Origin: Eukaryota sp. TZLM1-RC
Lineage: Eukaryota; Metamonada: BaSk clade
Assembly (NCBI GenBank): GCA_040285825.1
Contig: JAUPSS010000003.1
Span: 1,736,001 to 1,800,000 of the forward strand
Reading direction: 5' to 3'
DNA: 64,000 bases
In this document: positions 1 to 10,235 of the stretch, one piece after another
How the letters are laid out: each line of letters opens with the position of its first letter
How positions within the stretch are numbered: the first letter of the stretch is position 1
Translations under genes and position numbers: made by a program
The notes under the pieces: model-generated
The model's input: only the letters and a program-made list of their open reading frames with translations
Database searches by the model: none
What the model was told of the DNA's origin: nothing

Positions 1-1369
1 CGGAATATCCACTTATGGATTGAATGTGTTACAATATATCACCACCTGAAGTGATTTATGAAAGCAAGTTGAACCTCATACAAACCGACTAAACCAGCTC
101 AATGGCAGTTCATTTGGTTGGAGGCTCTTAACAAGATTGCCAAAATAGCATAGTCAAATCAACTAATACATTATTCTTCAAAGTCAATGTGTGTAGGTTG
201 TTACTGAAGAGAAACTTGCTCATATTACAAAGAGTTCCAACTTACTCACATCAACTAAGACAAATGAAAGTCTATAATTAACAGAAGTCTTTACAAGAGA
301 ACAGCAACTATGATCATTGTAGTGTTATTGATTACCAAGAATCAGATCTAATACCCCTTTCTTGAAGCTAGAACAAAAACACAAACTAGACACTTCTCTC
401 TACAACGGTGGGACTCGGAGATGTCAAAACCCCATTATAATGATGCCGAAACTGTTGTACACAGCGAAGCTATCAATAGGGACCATATTGTATTGATCAA
501 ACAATTGGCTTTCATCAATTTGAACCACTAGTGATCTGAAGATTCATCCATCAGGAACTATTAAAGAAACAACCATTCTAAGGAGGTTCTGAATTACAGC
601 CTGGCAAAATTACATTCAAAATCTGTCAAAAAAATCGTAAACTAAAGTAAATCATACTTTTTATTTACAACTTTGACCGAATACTATAATTTTACAAGTA
701 ATATTTGATCCAAAATATCCGAATAAAATGATCTAATAGCAATCCGTAGACAAATGTACACATAGACAGTTCAATCTTCTAGACACTTTTTGTATTGTTG
801 GTGGTTCAACTATAATTATTAATGTTGCAACCGATGAGGCTTTATTGATTTCGAAAAGTACCGAAGTAATTACAAGATTAAAACATGCATTTGTTTGTTT
901 GGTGAAAATTATTTCTGACATAGCAAGAAAACAGATTGAGCCAATTGATGCCGTTAGGAAGAAATACCAAAAAAAGAAAAGACAGAAAAGAGCATTTATT
1001 AATCAAAATATTTGTTCGCAAAAAAAGTACCGTGTCTTCACGTGAAATCCCGAGACACCTAATAGCCTAGTTGACCAACAACAACAACATTTGTTAAACG
1101 TTGTCACCTTGAAGAAGTTCAGACTACAAGAAATTCAGGAAAATCATTTGAAGAAGGAATTATTGACTTAACTCAAGGAAGTCAGGGAAGCCATTATCGG
1201 CGATACTTTGATGAACTTCCTATCAATGGTCACAATGTTTTTCCCTTTCCCCAGTCAGAGTTGATTTTGAAGTTGTTTGCTTATGTGAAACATTGTTTAA
1301 CTCCAACATTTATTAAGGGTAAAAATCTTTATTATACTCAATCAGCCAAGCCATTGAAATTTCTCTGAA
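1..1369. other. No intact gene; decayed sequence upstream of the Fanzor pseudogene
   Basis: I see only short, stop-ridden reading frames here. A lysine-rich stretch at about 845-1045 (+) and an open stretch at about 1150-1365 (+) could be decayed amino-terminal parts of the Fanzor-like gene whose core is recognisable from about 1600, but neither carries a motif I can name. Nothing recognisable was found in 1-730. Confidence 0.4.
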
Positions 1370-1416
1370 ATTGAATGGTTCTGTTACTATTTTATATAGT
1401 AACAGAACCATTCAAT
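1370..1416. repeat. Perfect 21-bp inverted repeat (hairpin), 5-nt loop
   Basis: The left arm runs 1370-1390 and the right arm 1396-1416, with TTTAT between them. The arms are exact reverse complements and contain TGGTTCTGTTACTAT and its complement. It lies inside the broken Fanzor region. It could be a tiny foldback left by a transposon or a structured RNA element; the sequence alone does not decide. Confidence 0.8.
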
Positions 1417-1599
1417 CATTTTGTTCCCATGATGGAAAACTTTTGTCAGTCAGTAATCCTTTTCCGTTGACAACTACGATGATTTCACAGCATATAAGAC
1501 ACGATATTGGCTCAACGAAAGATCTATGAAGTTAAAAGGGAGAACAAATGACATAAGATCATCAGTTTTTACCGAAATACTAACTGATAAGGTATTAGA

Positions 1600-2560
1600 A
1601 TGATAAAAACGTGAGACTAAAGGCTGCTTTCAATTGAAATTTTCCTCAATTGCAACAGACGGGATTGCTTGCTCAGTGGTTTTAATTGGTAAAATCATGG
1701 TTGATGAAAATTTAAATGCTTATAAGAATTTTACCTGCAAGACGTTAGCGTACCCAGAGAGATACATGCATTCCTTGTCTGAAAATGTGGAAAGGTTGAA
1801 GTTAAAAGATAAAAGAATAGTTGCCATCGACCCTAACGAGTACGATTTAATGCACTGTATTTCTTTAAATCCTGCTGTAACTGTTACCCCATAACAAATT
1901 TCACAAGATGTGTTTTATAAAAAAAGACAACTTCCAGAAATCAAAAGCAAAAAACGCAAAGGTATTAAAAGAAGAAAGAAACAAGTACAAAACCTATCAA
2001 TCCAAGGGAAATTTTGAAGAATGTGTCAATGATTCTAGTATTAAAGTGTTAGGTCCTAAGGGCAAACGACAATTAAAAAGAAAAGCAAAAAAGTTAAAAC
2101 AAGAAATTGAATTATTGAATCAAAGGAATCCTACTAGAAAAAGAGATTTTCAACGAAAATGGGATGAACAGAAGGATTCATTAGAAGTAAAAGCAGAATC
2201 AACATTGTGGGGTTTAGTGAAGTGTCAGACGTGCAGCATGTATTGGTATAGAAACTTGAACTCTGCCATAAATATATATTCCATTATAACAGCTGCAATC
2301 AACGGTGAAGGTAGACCATCCATTTTCGAGAGACCAAAAACTCACACAAAAGATTTCGAGAATGCATCATCTACTTCACAGAATGATCAGAAACAGAAAA
2401 CTGCTTAGAAGGACAAAAAACCGAGAAGATGTGTTCTATGTCGTGGAGAAGGCCACAACAGAAGAAGCTGTCCATCGCAAGTTCCTGAAACAAGCACAAC
2501 CTCATCGAGTGTCAAAAGAAGACAGGGAGGAACTAAGAAGAGAGTAGTCAAAAAGATCTC
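1600..2560 (+). pseudogene. Fanzor-like (eukaryotic TnpB) RNA-guided nuclease remnant with a C-terminal zinc knuckle
   Basis: Two frames carry Fanzor landmarks. The first, at 1634-1894, has the TDG block that precedes the nuclease core (SIATDGIACSVVL) and a RuvC-I-like strand (RIVAIDPNEYDLMH). The second, at 1908-2408, has a basic coiled stretch and then the zinc-finger/RuvC-III block (KCQTCSMYWYRNLNSAINI) and the family-typical ending GRPSIFERP. The catalytic aspartate of the usual RD motif reads N here (YRN), and frameshifts and stops separate the pieces, so the gene is dead. After a TAG at 2406, the same frame continues into a CX2CX4HX4C zinc knuckle (CVLCRGEGHNRRSC) to about 2547. The LINE starts directly downstream. 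The family assignment rests on motif order, not on a search. Confidence 0.65.
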
Positions 2561-2697
2561 TGTAGAAGAAAATATCTTTTTCAATATAATTTTTAAACAA
2601 CGTGACAGCTCAATAGTGCCTGGTATTGTAATGAAGAATTTTCAACAAAATATTATCTGGTCAACTCAAATACCCAGAAGAATTAAGAAGTTCTCGT

Positions 2698-3386
2698 TTG
2701 ACTGCACTTTTCAAAAATTCAAAAATGGATGTTCGTCCTATCGCAGTCTCTGAGAGCTTACACAATATTTTTTCTGCGTGTTGCTTAAGCAGGTTCAATG
2801 AGAAAGCAAAAAAAATTTATTACCCTTTCAATATGGTATTAATACCACAGATGGAGTCTCTTCAGCGATATTTGCTACTGATGTTTTATTTCGCCAACAT
2901 GAATCCAATGTTTGTATGTCATTGGATTTTAGTAATGCTTTCAATTCACTAAGTCTTCGCAGTATCCATTGTGCGCTATTCCAATATATGCCGGAATTAA
3001 TACCGTATTTTCAATCAACATATTGCACATATTCTAATTTACATTTTGGTAATAACATTTTGAGTTCATCAAGTGGTGTAAAGCAAGGAGATCCATTAGG
3101 GCCTCTTTTGTTTTGTTTGGCCATTCATCCTATTTTGCTGCAAGTTCAAGAGATTTTTCCTTTACTAAAAATGATTGCATATATGGATGATGTTGTGCTT
3201 ATTGGTGATTTAAATATTGTGAAACAAGCAACTGTATGTTTTAAAGAATTATTTACCAAAATTGGTCTCCGACTTGATTTACTTAAATGTGATTTGTTAT
3301 CGAATTCTCCAGTTTCCACAATGGTTGATGGTATTGAAATTCAAGTCAAATTATATTCCATTGATGCTATTTGGGTTCGTTTTTAG
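2698..3386 (+). pseudogene. Reverse transcriptase domain of LINE-A copy 1
   Basis: The finger region lies at 2698-2952. A frameshift follows, and the palm is read in another frame at 2916-3386. Visible RT motifs are motif A (LDFSNAFNS), motif B (SSGVKQGDPLGPLLFCLAIHP) and the catalytic motif C (AYMDD). The catalytic residues are present, but the frame is broken on both sides, so no full RT can be made. Confidence 0.8.
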
Positions 3387-4753
3387 GAAATAATGATGAA
3401 ATTACCGAAAAATTGTTTGAAAAGTTGAACTCAATTTCTGACAAAATTGACCGAATGATGAGTTTAGATGTAAAAAAACACATCAAATTTACCATTAAAA
3501 GACTGTGTTTTAGTTCCAATTTTAATCATGTATTTCGATCTACAAATCCTCTCGTCACTAGACCTTGGGCTCAGAAGTTTAATGAGTTACGTGCAAAAGT
3601 TTTGTCTCAATTACTGGAATGTAAAATGCTTCAAATTCCAGATCATGCTTACCTTAGTTCACATTATAGCGGTTTAGGGTGGACGAAGGCTTCTATTCTT
3701 ACCTCGTGTGCTTTTGTTGGTGGATGCAGCAATGCAATCTTTGAGTTTTCCGAAAGATTTGCAGATTGGGAAGATTTATTGATGACAACGCAAAGTTCCA
3801 CTGTTTTTGCATTAAATGAAGAAATTTCAAAAATTGATGTAGAAAAATGGGGTCGATGTTTTCCCCAATCATTCAATGGCAATATTCCAGAAAAAAATGT
3901 TTTAAATTTGAAGTACACTCTTCGAACATTACAGAAACGATTGACTGGAATATATGAAAAAGATCTTTATAATAATATATGCAGCTCGGCTGTTTTAAAT
4001 CAAGATCTTCACTCATTGTTATTGGAAAAGGGTGTTTGTGAAAACAAGTCGTCAGATTCTTCACTTTTTGTAACTATTGTACCACGAAGATTTGAATTGT
4101 GTGCCACTAATGAAGCATTTGTAACAAAAATGAGATTATATTTGAACATCCCCATTAACCAATTATTATCAAAAGAAAAATGTATTTGTTCGAATTCACC
4201 TCAACTCACTTTGCTCCATGCTCTAAATTGCTCTAAATTGATAACTTATCGTTCTTCATTACATGATGCTGTTAGAGACACTGTTTTCAATATGGCACAA
4301 ACTGCAAGGATATCGTGTATCAAAGAGCCCATGCTGAAGGAAACACTTTCTCTGAATAATTTTGGTTCTGATGATAGAGGTGATGTATACTGTGATTGGA
4401 TTGATAATTCTGAAGCTATTGATGACTTTGTCTCATGTAATGTTGCAAACGATACTTTGGTTCACAGAAGAAAACTGAATCCTGTGGCTGCTCTGGATTT
4501 TAAAGCAAAAGAAAAACATAGAAAATATGATAAAGAAAGTGAAGATGCAAATGGCGATAGAAATACACAGCTGGTTTTTATTGCTTTCCCATTTTCGATA
4601 AATGGAAGATTATCAGATGAAGCAGAAACTTTTTTGGATGACTTCCAAAAAATGGTGAAAGAAAAAACAATGAAAAGATTTTATATTTTTTTATGGCGTT
4701 CACGGATTCAATTTGCCATTATTAATAGACTACCACGGTTTTCAATCGAATAA
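3371..4753 (+). CDS. LINE-A copy 1 ORF: RT thumb/linker, CCHC zinc motif and restriction-like endonuclease
   Basis: This 460-residue open frame continues the RT after a frameshift at about 3371-3386. The first ~200 residues match the linker seen in the other copies. A Cys-rich motif at residues ~271-290 (KCICS...LLHALNC) has the CCHC arrangement that precedes the endonuclease in R2/NeSL-like elements. From residue ~333 the pattern GD, then D about 12 residues later, then KxxxKY fits a degenerate PD-(D/E)XK fold. The same region in LINE-B copy 2 (61.1-61.7 kb) aligns with it. As an isolated frame it is a fragment, not a complete retrotransposon protein. Confidence 0.75.
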   Translation: MGSFLGNNDEITEKLFEKLNSISDKIDRMMSLDVKKHIKFTIKRLCFSSNFNHVFRSTNPLVTRPWAQKFNELRAKVLSQLLECKMLQIPDHAYLSSHYSGLGWTKASILTSCAFVGGCSNAIFEFSERFADWEDLLMTTQSSTVFALNEEISKIDVEKWGRCFPQSFNGNIPEKNVLNLKYTLRTLQKRLTGIYEKDLYNNICSSAVLNQDLHSLLLEKGVCENKSSDSSLFVTIVPRRFELCATNEAFVTKMRLYLNIPINQLLSKEKCICSNSPQLTLLHALNCSKLITYRSSLHDAVRDTVFNMAQTARISCIKEPMLKETLSLNNFGSDDRGDVYCDWIDNSEAIDDFVSCNVANDTLVHRRKLNPVAALDFKAKEKHRKYDKESEDANGDRNTQLVFIAFPFSINGRLSDEAETFLDDFQKMVKEKTMKRFYIFLWRSRIQFAIINRLPRFSIE

Positions 4754-4872
4754 GAGAAGCTTTAGCTAGACAGCAAGCAGATCAAGATTTTGTAGAGGAA
4801 ATCTTGGTTCAATGATAGTCGTCCCCTTAGTATTGAGTTAATTTAATTAAGTGTGCAAATTCAATAAATACA

Positions 4873-5628
4873 ATGAAGAATGGATTTTCAATGGCGAATT
4901 CAAGGTTTGGTAAATTCATTTGGATTTGCCCTCACAGTCTTAAAACCATTATTATAGACAATATCTGTTTCAATGACCAGGTAATGTTCTTCCCAAATTG
5001 GATATGTACACATCATCGCAATGGTACTGCTGTTGCGGAGGATTCTTTGCAGCAAGAATGCTCTTTTGTTGTTCTTGTTGGCAACAGTTCGCCTTTGCCT
5101 TTGTTCAACTATGCTGTACAAGGTGCTCTTCGCAATATTAGAACTGTTTGGCTTATGAGTAACCCCAGATATAACTCCCTTTTCCAGATAAGACCTTCTT
5201 TGGATCACCAGACCCTTAAGAAAATCTCCTTCAAGTTTGTTTCATCATATTCTGACGTTATCCTCTATTTTGCCAATATTCATTTATTAGAAGATCATGA
5301 ATTACCGTCTCTTCTGTTTCTGGATGAATTTCAACTCTCATGCACTGGTACTGAGTACTCACCACAGATGTTTGCTCGGACCCTTGCGTTTGCCCTGGAT
5401 GCGGCCAATCATGTAACAGACAGAAAGAAGAAACTTGATGAAGCTGATGAAGGGTGTTTAATTGTGGTTTCGGTTGATGTATTAGATTCGATTCCGGGGA
5501 ATATTTTAAAAAAGTTTGGAAGTTATTTTTTGTTTGTGAATGAAATTTCCAGTGGTTTCAAGGTAGATTTGCAATATTCTGATAGTATTCATAAGCAGTT
5601 TCTATTTGAAGGAACCATGGATTCTTAG
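4873..5628 (+). CDS. SWSAP1-like RecA-fold protein (RAD51 paralogue partner)
   Basis: The protein has 251 residues. SWSAP1 is a RecA-fold ATPase that works with SWS1 (SWIM protein) to help RAD51 filaments in homologous recombination. Here a Walker A-like strand (VVLVGNSSPLPLF, residues ~66-78) lacks the GKT core. A Walker B strand is clear (PSLLFLDEFQ, ~146-155). The segment around LKKISFKFVSS and the helix ending LDAANHVTDR match the layout of animal SWSAP1. The degenerate P-loop suggests it may not hydrolyse ATP. The first ATG is at 4873; the ATG at 4891 is an alternative. The LINE tail ends right before it, so its promoter lies inside or has been replaced by transposon sequence. The assignment is moderate; another divergent RecA-fold protein is possible. 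Confidence 0.5.
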   Translation: MKNGFSMANSRFGKFIWICPHSLKTIIIDNICFNDQVMFFPNWICTHHRNGTAVAEDSLQQECSFVVLVGNSSPLPLFNYAVQGALRNIRTVWLMSNPRYNSLFQIRPSLDHQTLKKISFKFVSSYSDVILYFANIHLLEDHELPSLLFLDEFQLSCTGTEYSPQMFARTLAFALDAANHVTDRKKKLDEADEGCLIVVSVDVLDSIPGNILKKFGSYFLFVNEISSGFKVDLQYSDSIHKQFLFEGTMDS

Positions 5629-6347
5629 ATTTTGGTTTGCTATTTTTTTAATATAAATATTTTTATTTTGTTCGCTAATTTACTCATTAAATCAATGGTA
5701 TAATATTTCATTCTTTATCTGGATTTTTTTAATTTATACTATTTCGATTTTTGAGGGGTTTGTTCGGAAAAGCAACGATTATTGTGCCCTTTGGTTCATT
5801 GATTTAAACAAAACTTTCATCATATAGAGCCATTAACTTGAGAAACTGAATAATGGATGTTGATAGCTCATACTTGAACCAAAATTTTTATCTATTAACC
5901 TATTCAATTCATGAGGTTTGTTAGCTTTGGCGGTCACAAACAAAGTAAGCGAGAAAATTAGAATTTTTTTGGAAAGGAGAATGTAATGGAAACTATTTGA
6001 TATGGAATCCTATCAATTTAGCAAGTATCAACATCACGGCAATTTTATAATATTATAAATAGGGCGGTGATGTTGAAGGGCTTCTGAATTTGTGATAATT
6101 TTAAATGTATATAGTTTTATTCATTTTGCTACAATGAACTCGTAGCATTGAATATTAATATTGGTTTAATATTGGCAAACACTCATAAACTTGAGAAATT
6201 TTGTTGAAATCTTGCATTTATTGAAAAGATGCATTCTCGATTTATAATGATAAATTATGAAAAAAAGTAAAACACAAACACAAAAAATGACTAATTATGA
6301 AAAAAAACTATACCAAAAAATTAATTAAATAAATAATATTAAAAAAA
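5629..6347. other. Convergent intergenic region, no feature recognised
   Basis: About 720 bp of AT-rich DNA lies between two converging stop codons. It holds no credible reading frame, repeat or RNA that I can recognise. Confidence 0.6.
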
Positions 6348-9221
6348 CTAAATATATAAACTGGCACTGAAAGCAATATCTCTTTTTATAGATTTTATCG
6401 CAGCCACAAACTTGAGCTCAAGTTCATCATTGCAAATATTCTTGGCAACAACACTTAACTGACGTAGAAGCTCATCCAACCGCTTAATAACTTTGATGAT
6501 TTGGCCTTCAAATTCCTCAGTTTGATCCATAATATCCTTAAAACTTGCCCCCTCGCTCCAATCCATAACAATTTTCATCATTGAAGGTTTGAATTTGGCG
6601 ACATAGTCATCTACAGAGATATCTAGTCGAGCTTGCTGAGCAGCTTCTCCAACAGTCTTGGCCCGTGATAGTAAATCTTCATAAACTGACTTAATGGAGG
6701 CTGGAATTGCATATTCTTTGTTTTTCTTTTCCTTACGTTCATCAATGGCAAAGCAAGACAAAAGACCATTGATCTGAGTTGGAGTTAGTGGTAAAAAGGT
6801 ACCATCCAAGATTAGTTCAGCCAACATCAGCTCATCGCCTGTGCTTATTTCAGCAGCAACTCTTCCTTTGGTGGTGACACCATTGTCGTCTACAAAGCCA
6901 AGTGTTCGTAATACACGTTTCATTCCAGTCAATTCTGATTGGAGCAAGACTTTCTGAGAAGTCCGTATCTCATTTTGGATTTTCTCTTTATTTTCTTTCA
7001 ATTTTTGCGACTTAACGTATTTTTCAAATGATGGTAAAATATTGTCCTGTTTGTAATAAACATGATCACGTAACATTTCATCAACATCAACTAATTGGAG
7101 ATAAGCATCATCAAGTTCATCTGATTTGATTTTCATATCTTTAAGAGGATCAAGGAGTGGTAAATCGCCTCTAAAATGACTAACTATATGTTCTAAATTC
7201 CCCATTAATTGCTTTTTCCCCTCTAAAGAGTCCAATTTGGTAGCACTAACTTGTAATCGTAGTCTAGAAATCGCGCTTATACAGTCCAAATCAAACGTCA
7301 CTACTTCAGGTTTCTTTTCAAGAGGTTTAGCATTAGACTTACATGGTAATTGATTGTAATTATCAGTAGCATCTGTATTAACGAGGCATCGAACTTGGTG
7401 AATTACAGTTTCCCCAATCTGACTCCTTGTTGTTTCAATGACAACTCCCCAACCATATTCTAAAGTTGAATCATCTTGTTCTGAATTGCTCCAAGACACA
7501 TTATGAGGTCGTTTTAGTTTAACAGGTCGTAGAGGATTCAGAAAGGGGATAATATTGGTGGGTTCGACTATAATAGAAAGTATTTTAGCTTCAAGCTCTT
7601 CTTTTACAGAGTTTAAAGTATATAGACTCTCGAATTCTTCTAAATCTACATCATAACGTTCCAAATCTTGGTAAATATCCTTAATTTCTTGTTCTAATTC
7701 CTCAACTTTAGCTTCTAGTTCAGGAATTTGTCGACTTTTTTGAAAAGATAGATAACTCTTGTCTATCAAATCCTCTGCAGTGATTTCCTCTACTCTCATT
7801 GTGTTCAAAATCATATTATAACTTAAATGAAACTTTGAATCTAAAGTATTACTCCTCCCCATCATCATTTCCTTCATCTCAGGCGGCTCAACTCTATCAT
7901 TAAGCATGACAATAACTAAACCTTCCGTATCTTTACCCCTTCTTCCCGCTCTTCCACTCATTTGAATATACTCCCCACTATTGAGTTTTCGTTCAGATAC
8001 ACCATCAAACTTTGTGATATCTGTAAATACGACAGTTTTTGCAGGCATGTTGAGCCCCATAGAAAAAGTTTCAGTCGCAAAAAGCACCTTAACCAAGCCT
8101 TCTTGGAATAAAATCTCCGTTACTTCTTTTAGTATTGGAAATAATCCTGAATGATGAATCCCAATTCCTTGTTTAAGTAAAGGAAGTGATGATTTGATAG
8201 CAGGGATTTGCTTATCGTCCTCAGAAAGACCTTCAATTGCCGCATTAAAGATGAAATCAACTTGAAACTTTTCATCACTAGTGGTAAGATCAAATTTCTG
8301 AATCGAAAGGGCATTAGTTTCACACTCTTTGCGTGCGAATGAGAAAATAATGACTGGGAAGTAATTAAATTCTTTTAAATGCTTAATTAAAGTATTAAGT
8401 TCTAAATCCAACCTTCCCTTTTTCTTCCTCCCACCCCTCCTCAACTCCATTTGGCTCGTATTACTAGCCTTTTCGCTAATTAAACCAATGGCCTGTGCAA
8501 ACTTATCATCATTAAACTTGCCAGATTTATCGATAACATTGACAAACTTCGAGCTTCCTTGGGGGAAAACATAATGCAAAAGTGGAGTAGGTCTGAAATC
8601 CGTGTGAACGACAGTAACTGGTTGTTTATGGACACTTTCCACCCACCCAGCAAATTCCTTGGCATTGGGGACGGTAGCTGAAAGGAAAACAAAACGTACA
8701 GTGGATGGTAGCAATATCAGTGTTTCTTCCCAGACCACACCCCTTTCAGGATCCATTAGGTAATGAACCTCATCAAAAACAACCCATGCTACCTCTTTAA
8801 CGACTTCTGATCCCCTGTAGAGCATGGAACGAAGGATTTCAGTGGTCATCACGAGGCATTGTGCGTTGGGAGAGATGGTGACGTCACCAGTCATTAGGCC
8901 AACGTCTTTGAATTCGGATTGGAAGTCACGGTACTTCTGGTTAGAAAGAGCTTTGATAGGGGAGGTGTAGACAACACGTTGGGAGTTGCGAATGGACTGG
9001 GCAATAGCGTATTCAGCGACAACGGTTTTACCAGCGGAGGTATGAGCAGAAACCAGCACAGATTGTTGATTTTCAATGCAAGTGACAGCTTCACGTTGGA
9101 AAGAGTCGAGTTCAAAGGGATAGACTTTTGCAGGAGTTTTTTCAGGAGAAGGGCGCTTAGAAGGTTCAACAGGAAGATCTGCCTCACTGTGAAGTCGCTT
9201 AGATACAGTGACTTCCGCCAT
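6348..9221 (-). CDS. MTR4: MTR4 (Ski2-like DExH RNA helicase), exosome cofactor
   Basis: The 957-residue protein is an intronless, apparently complete MTR4. It unwinds RNA 3'-to-5' and feeds it to the nuclear exosome, usually as part of TRAMP-like complexes. The Walker A motif is AHTSAGKT (residues ~59-66), the DExH box is DEVH (150-153) followed by the family signature PERGVVWEE, motif III is SAT (181-183) and motif VI is QMSGRAGRRG (~417-426). The arch/KOW region lies around residues 540-700. The winged-helix and helical-bundle end finishes with KRDIAFSASLYI, the family-typical carboxy terminus. The amino terminus is a little shorter than in human MTR4 (1042 residues). Ski2 is the main alternative, but the end and the PERGVVWEE block favour MTR4. 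Confidence 0.93.
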   Translation of the reverse strand: MAEVTVSKRLHSEADLPVEPSKRPSPEKTPAKVYPFELDSFQREAVTCIENQQSVLVSAHTSAGKTVVAEYAIAQSIRNSQRVVYTSPIKALSNQKYRDFQSEFKDVGLMTGDVTISPNAQCLVMTTEILRSMLYRGSEVVKEVAWVVFDEVHYLMDPERGVVWEETLILLPSTVRFVFLSATVPNAKEFAGWVESVHKQPVTVVHTDFRPTPLLHYVFPQGSSKFVNVIDKSGKFNDDKFAQAIGLISEKASNTSQMELRRGGRKKKGRLDLELNTLIKHLKEFNYFPVIIFSFARKECETNALSIQKFDLTTSDEKFQVDFIFNAAIEGLSEDDKQIPAIKSSLPLLKQGIGIHHSGLFPILKEVTEILFQEGLVKVLFATETFSMGLNMPAKTVVFTDITKFDGVSERKLNSGEYIQMSGRAGRRGKDTEGLVIVMLNDRVEPPEMKEMMMGRSNTLDSKFHLSYNMILNTMRVEEITAEDLIDKSYLSFQKSRQIPELEAKVEELEQEIKDIYQDLERYDVDLEEFESLYTLNSVKEELEAKILSIIVEPTNIIPFLNPLRPVKLKRPHNVSWSNSEQDDSTLEYGWGVVIETTRSQIGETVIHQVRCLVNTDATDNYNQLPCKSNAKPLEKKPEVVTFDLDCISAISRLRLQVSATKLDSLEGKKQLMGNLEHIVSHFRGDLPLLDPLKDMKIKSDELDDAYLQLVDVDEMLRDHVYYKQDNILPSFEKYVKSQKLKENKEKIQNEIRTSQKVLLQSELTGMKRVLRTLGFVDDNGVTTKGRVAAEISTGDELMLAELILDGTFLPLTPTQINGLLSCFAIDERKEKKNKEYAIPASIKSVYEDLLSRAKTVGEAAQQARLDISVDDYVAKFKPSMMKIVMDWSEGASFKDIMDQTEEFEGQIIKVIKRLDELLRQLSVVAKNICNDELELKFVAAIKSIKRDIAFSASLYI

Positions 9222-9296
9222 TGTTTAAGAAGTCAAAAAGTGGAAATGGAATGACTGGTTTCTATTTACTTATTTGATTCAAACGAAATTATTAAA

Positions 9297-9740
9297 AACC
9301 ATACCTGGGCATGACGTCATGACACTGTCATGACAAACAGCCTTTTTGTCATGGTTCATGACAGTCTGATTTTAGTAGTTCAGTCACTTGTTATAATAGT
9401 TGAACATCACAATCAAAACTCTTTTTCATTCACTATATGTCATCAACATTGACTGAGCAATATGTTGTCATGACAACATGAAGATGATTAAATGATCGGC
9501 AAAAATCAATAGACAAAGATGGTGTTGTTATTATCCTTGAATGTAGAATCGCATACTCATTATGTCCTCTGACCAGTTGCAGTTTCCCTTCATGGCTCGC
9601 TTGGACCTCTTGCGTTATCTTTGTTGGATGATTTTGTTAAAATCATACCTGGGCATGACACCCACCCTCGTTTGTCATGACAAAATGTTAATTTATTGGT
9701 TTTTAATATTGTTGTCATGACGTCATGCCCAGGTATGGTT
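9297..9740. mobile_element. 444-bp MITE-like element with perfect 28-bp terminal inverted repeats
   Basis: Bases 9297-9324 and 9713-9740 are perfect inverted repeats containing CATACCTGGGCATGACGTCA. The flanks read TTAAAAA on the left and TTAAAAT on the right if the ends are set at CC and GG, a possible near-perfect target duplication. There is no coding capacity. A third partial copy of the end (CATACCTGGGCATGACA) at about 9646-9662 faces the right terminus, so a ~95-bp element may be nested at the right side. The interior holds several TGTCATGACA palindromes. It lies in the intergenic space upstream of MTR4. Confidence 0.75.
9462..9479. repeat. 18-bp perfect palindrome inside the MITE
   Basis: ATGTTGTCATGACAACAT is its own reverse complement. 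The TGTCATGACA core recurs at about 9327, 9673 and, in part, in both terminal repeats. Confidence 0.8.
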
Positions 9741-9974
9741 AAAATTGTGAAACAACGTACTGGAAGAGTTTTTTGACAAGAGTTTTTGGCAATACAGAAT
9801 TGTATTTTCAATTTTCAAAGGTGTTGTTCCCTTATTATCTTCAACATTGTTATCTCTTGGACGCTTTAATGAAAGAAAAACTTCCAGTCAATTCTTCTTG
9901 GCTGATTTGGGTTATGAGGATACAGAATTTTAACTTTATCGTATAGCTTTTTATTGCAATTAATCATTGTCTGA

Positions 9975-10235
9975 TGAAAAAAGACGGTGTTGTCAATCTT
10001 AATAAGTGAGTAATTTTTCAGGAGTAACAAATTTTCAAAATTAGTAATTTGATATGTTTCTCTATTTCCAATTCAGAAATTGATTGAAGCTCATTACCTA
10101 GTTTTTCAACAACTTCATTAAGATTTTTAGTTTCATCAACATTTCCTAACCAACAACCTAAAAAACGAGAAGCTTCGTGAAAATAATTGGAAAAGGAATT
10201 TTACAATTATTAATTTCAAACTTTGGAATGACTTT
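9975..10235 (-). mobile_element. LINE-B fragment (RT thumb/linker region)
   Basis: Read on the minus strand, the translation contains FLGCWLGNVDE, then a segment ending ISELEIEKHIKLLILKICYS and, after a stop, KITHLLRLTTPS. This follows the LINE-B copy at 60.2-60.4 kb (FLGCYLGNIDE, NIEKHLKFFFLKICYS, KFTHILRSTSPS) almost residue by residue. One frameshift and one stop break it. No other part of the element is recognisable next to it. Confidence 0.75.

Larger units (their letters stand above)
2600..4871 (+). mobile_element. LINE-A copy 1: non-LTR retrotransposon with RT and restriction-like endonuclease
   Basis: This is a decayed non-LTR element. It carries reverse transcriptase motifs, a long linker, a CCHC-like zinc motif and an endonuclease-like carboxy terminus, the order known from R2/NeSL-type elements with restriction-like endonucleases. 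The 5' edge is set by similarity to a second copy at about 36.8 kb, starting near 2625. The 3' end is the AT-rich tail ending TCAATAAATA at about 4870. The reading frame is broken upstream of the palm and again near 3371. The element ends immediately before the ATG of the SWSAP1-like gene. Confidence 0.8.

Noticed and set aside
845-1045. 66-codon frame as a small gene
   Set aside because: Lys-rich, no recognisable motif, embedded in stop-rich decayed DNA.
1600-2560. Bacterial IS607/IS200-type TnpB by contamination
   Set aside because: Neighbouring LINE and gypsy elements and intron-bearing genes are eukaryotic, and base composition is uniform.
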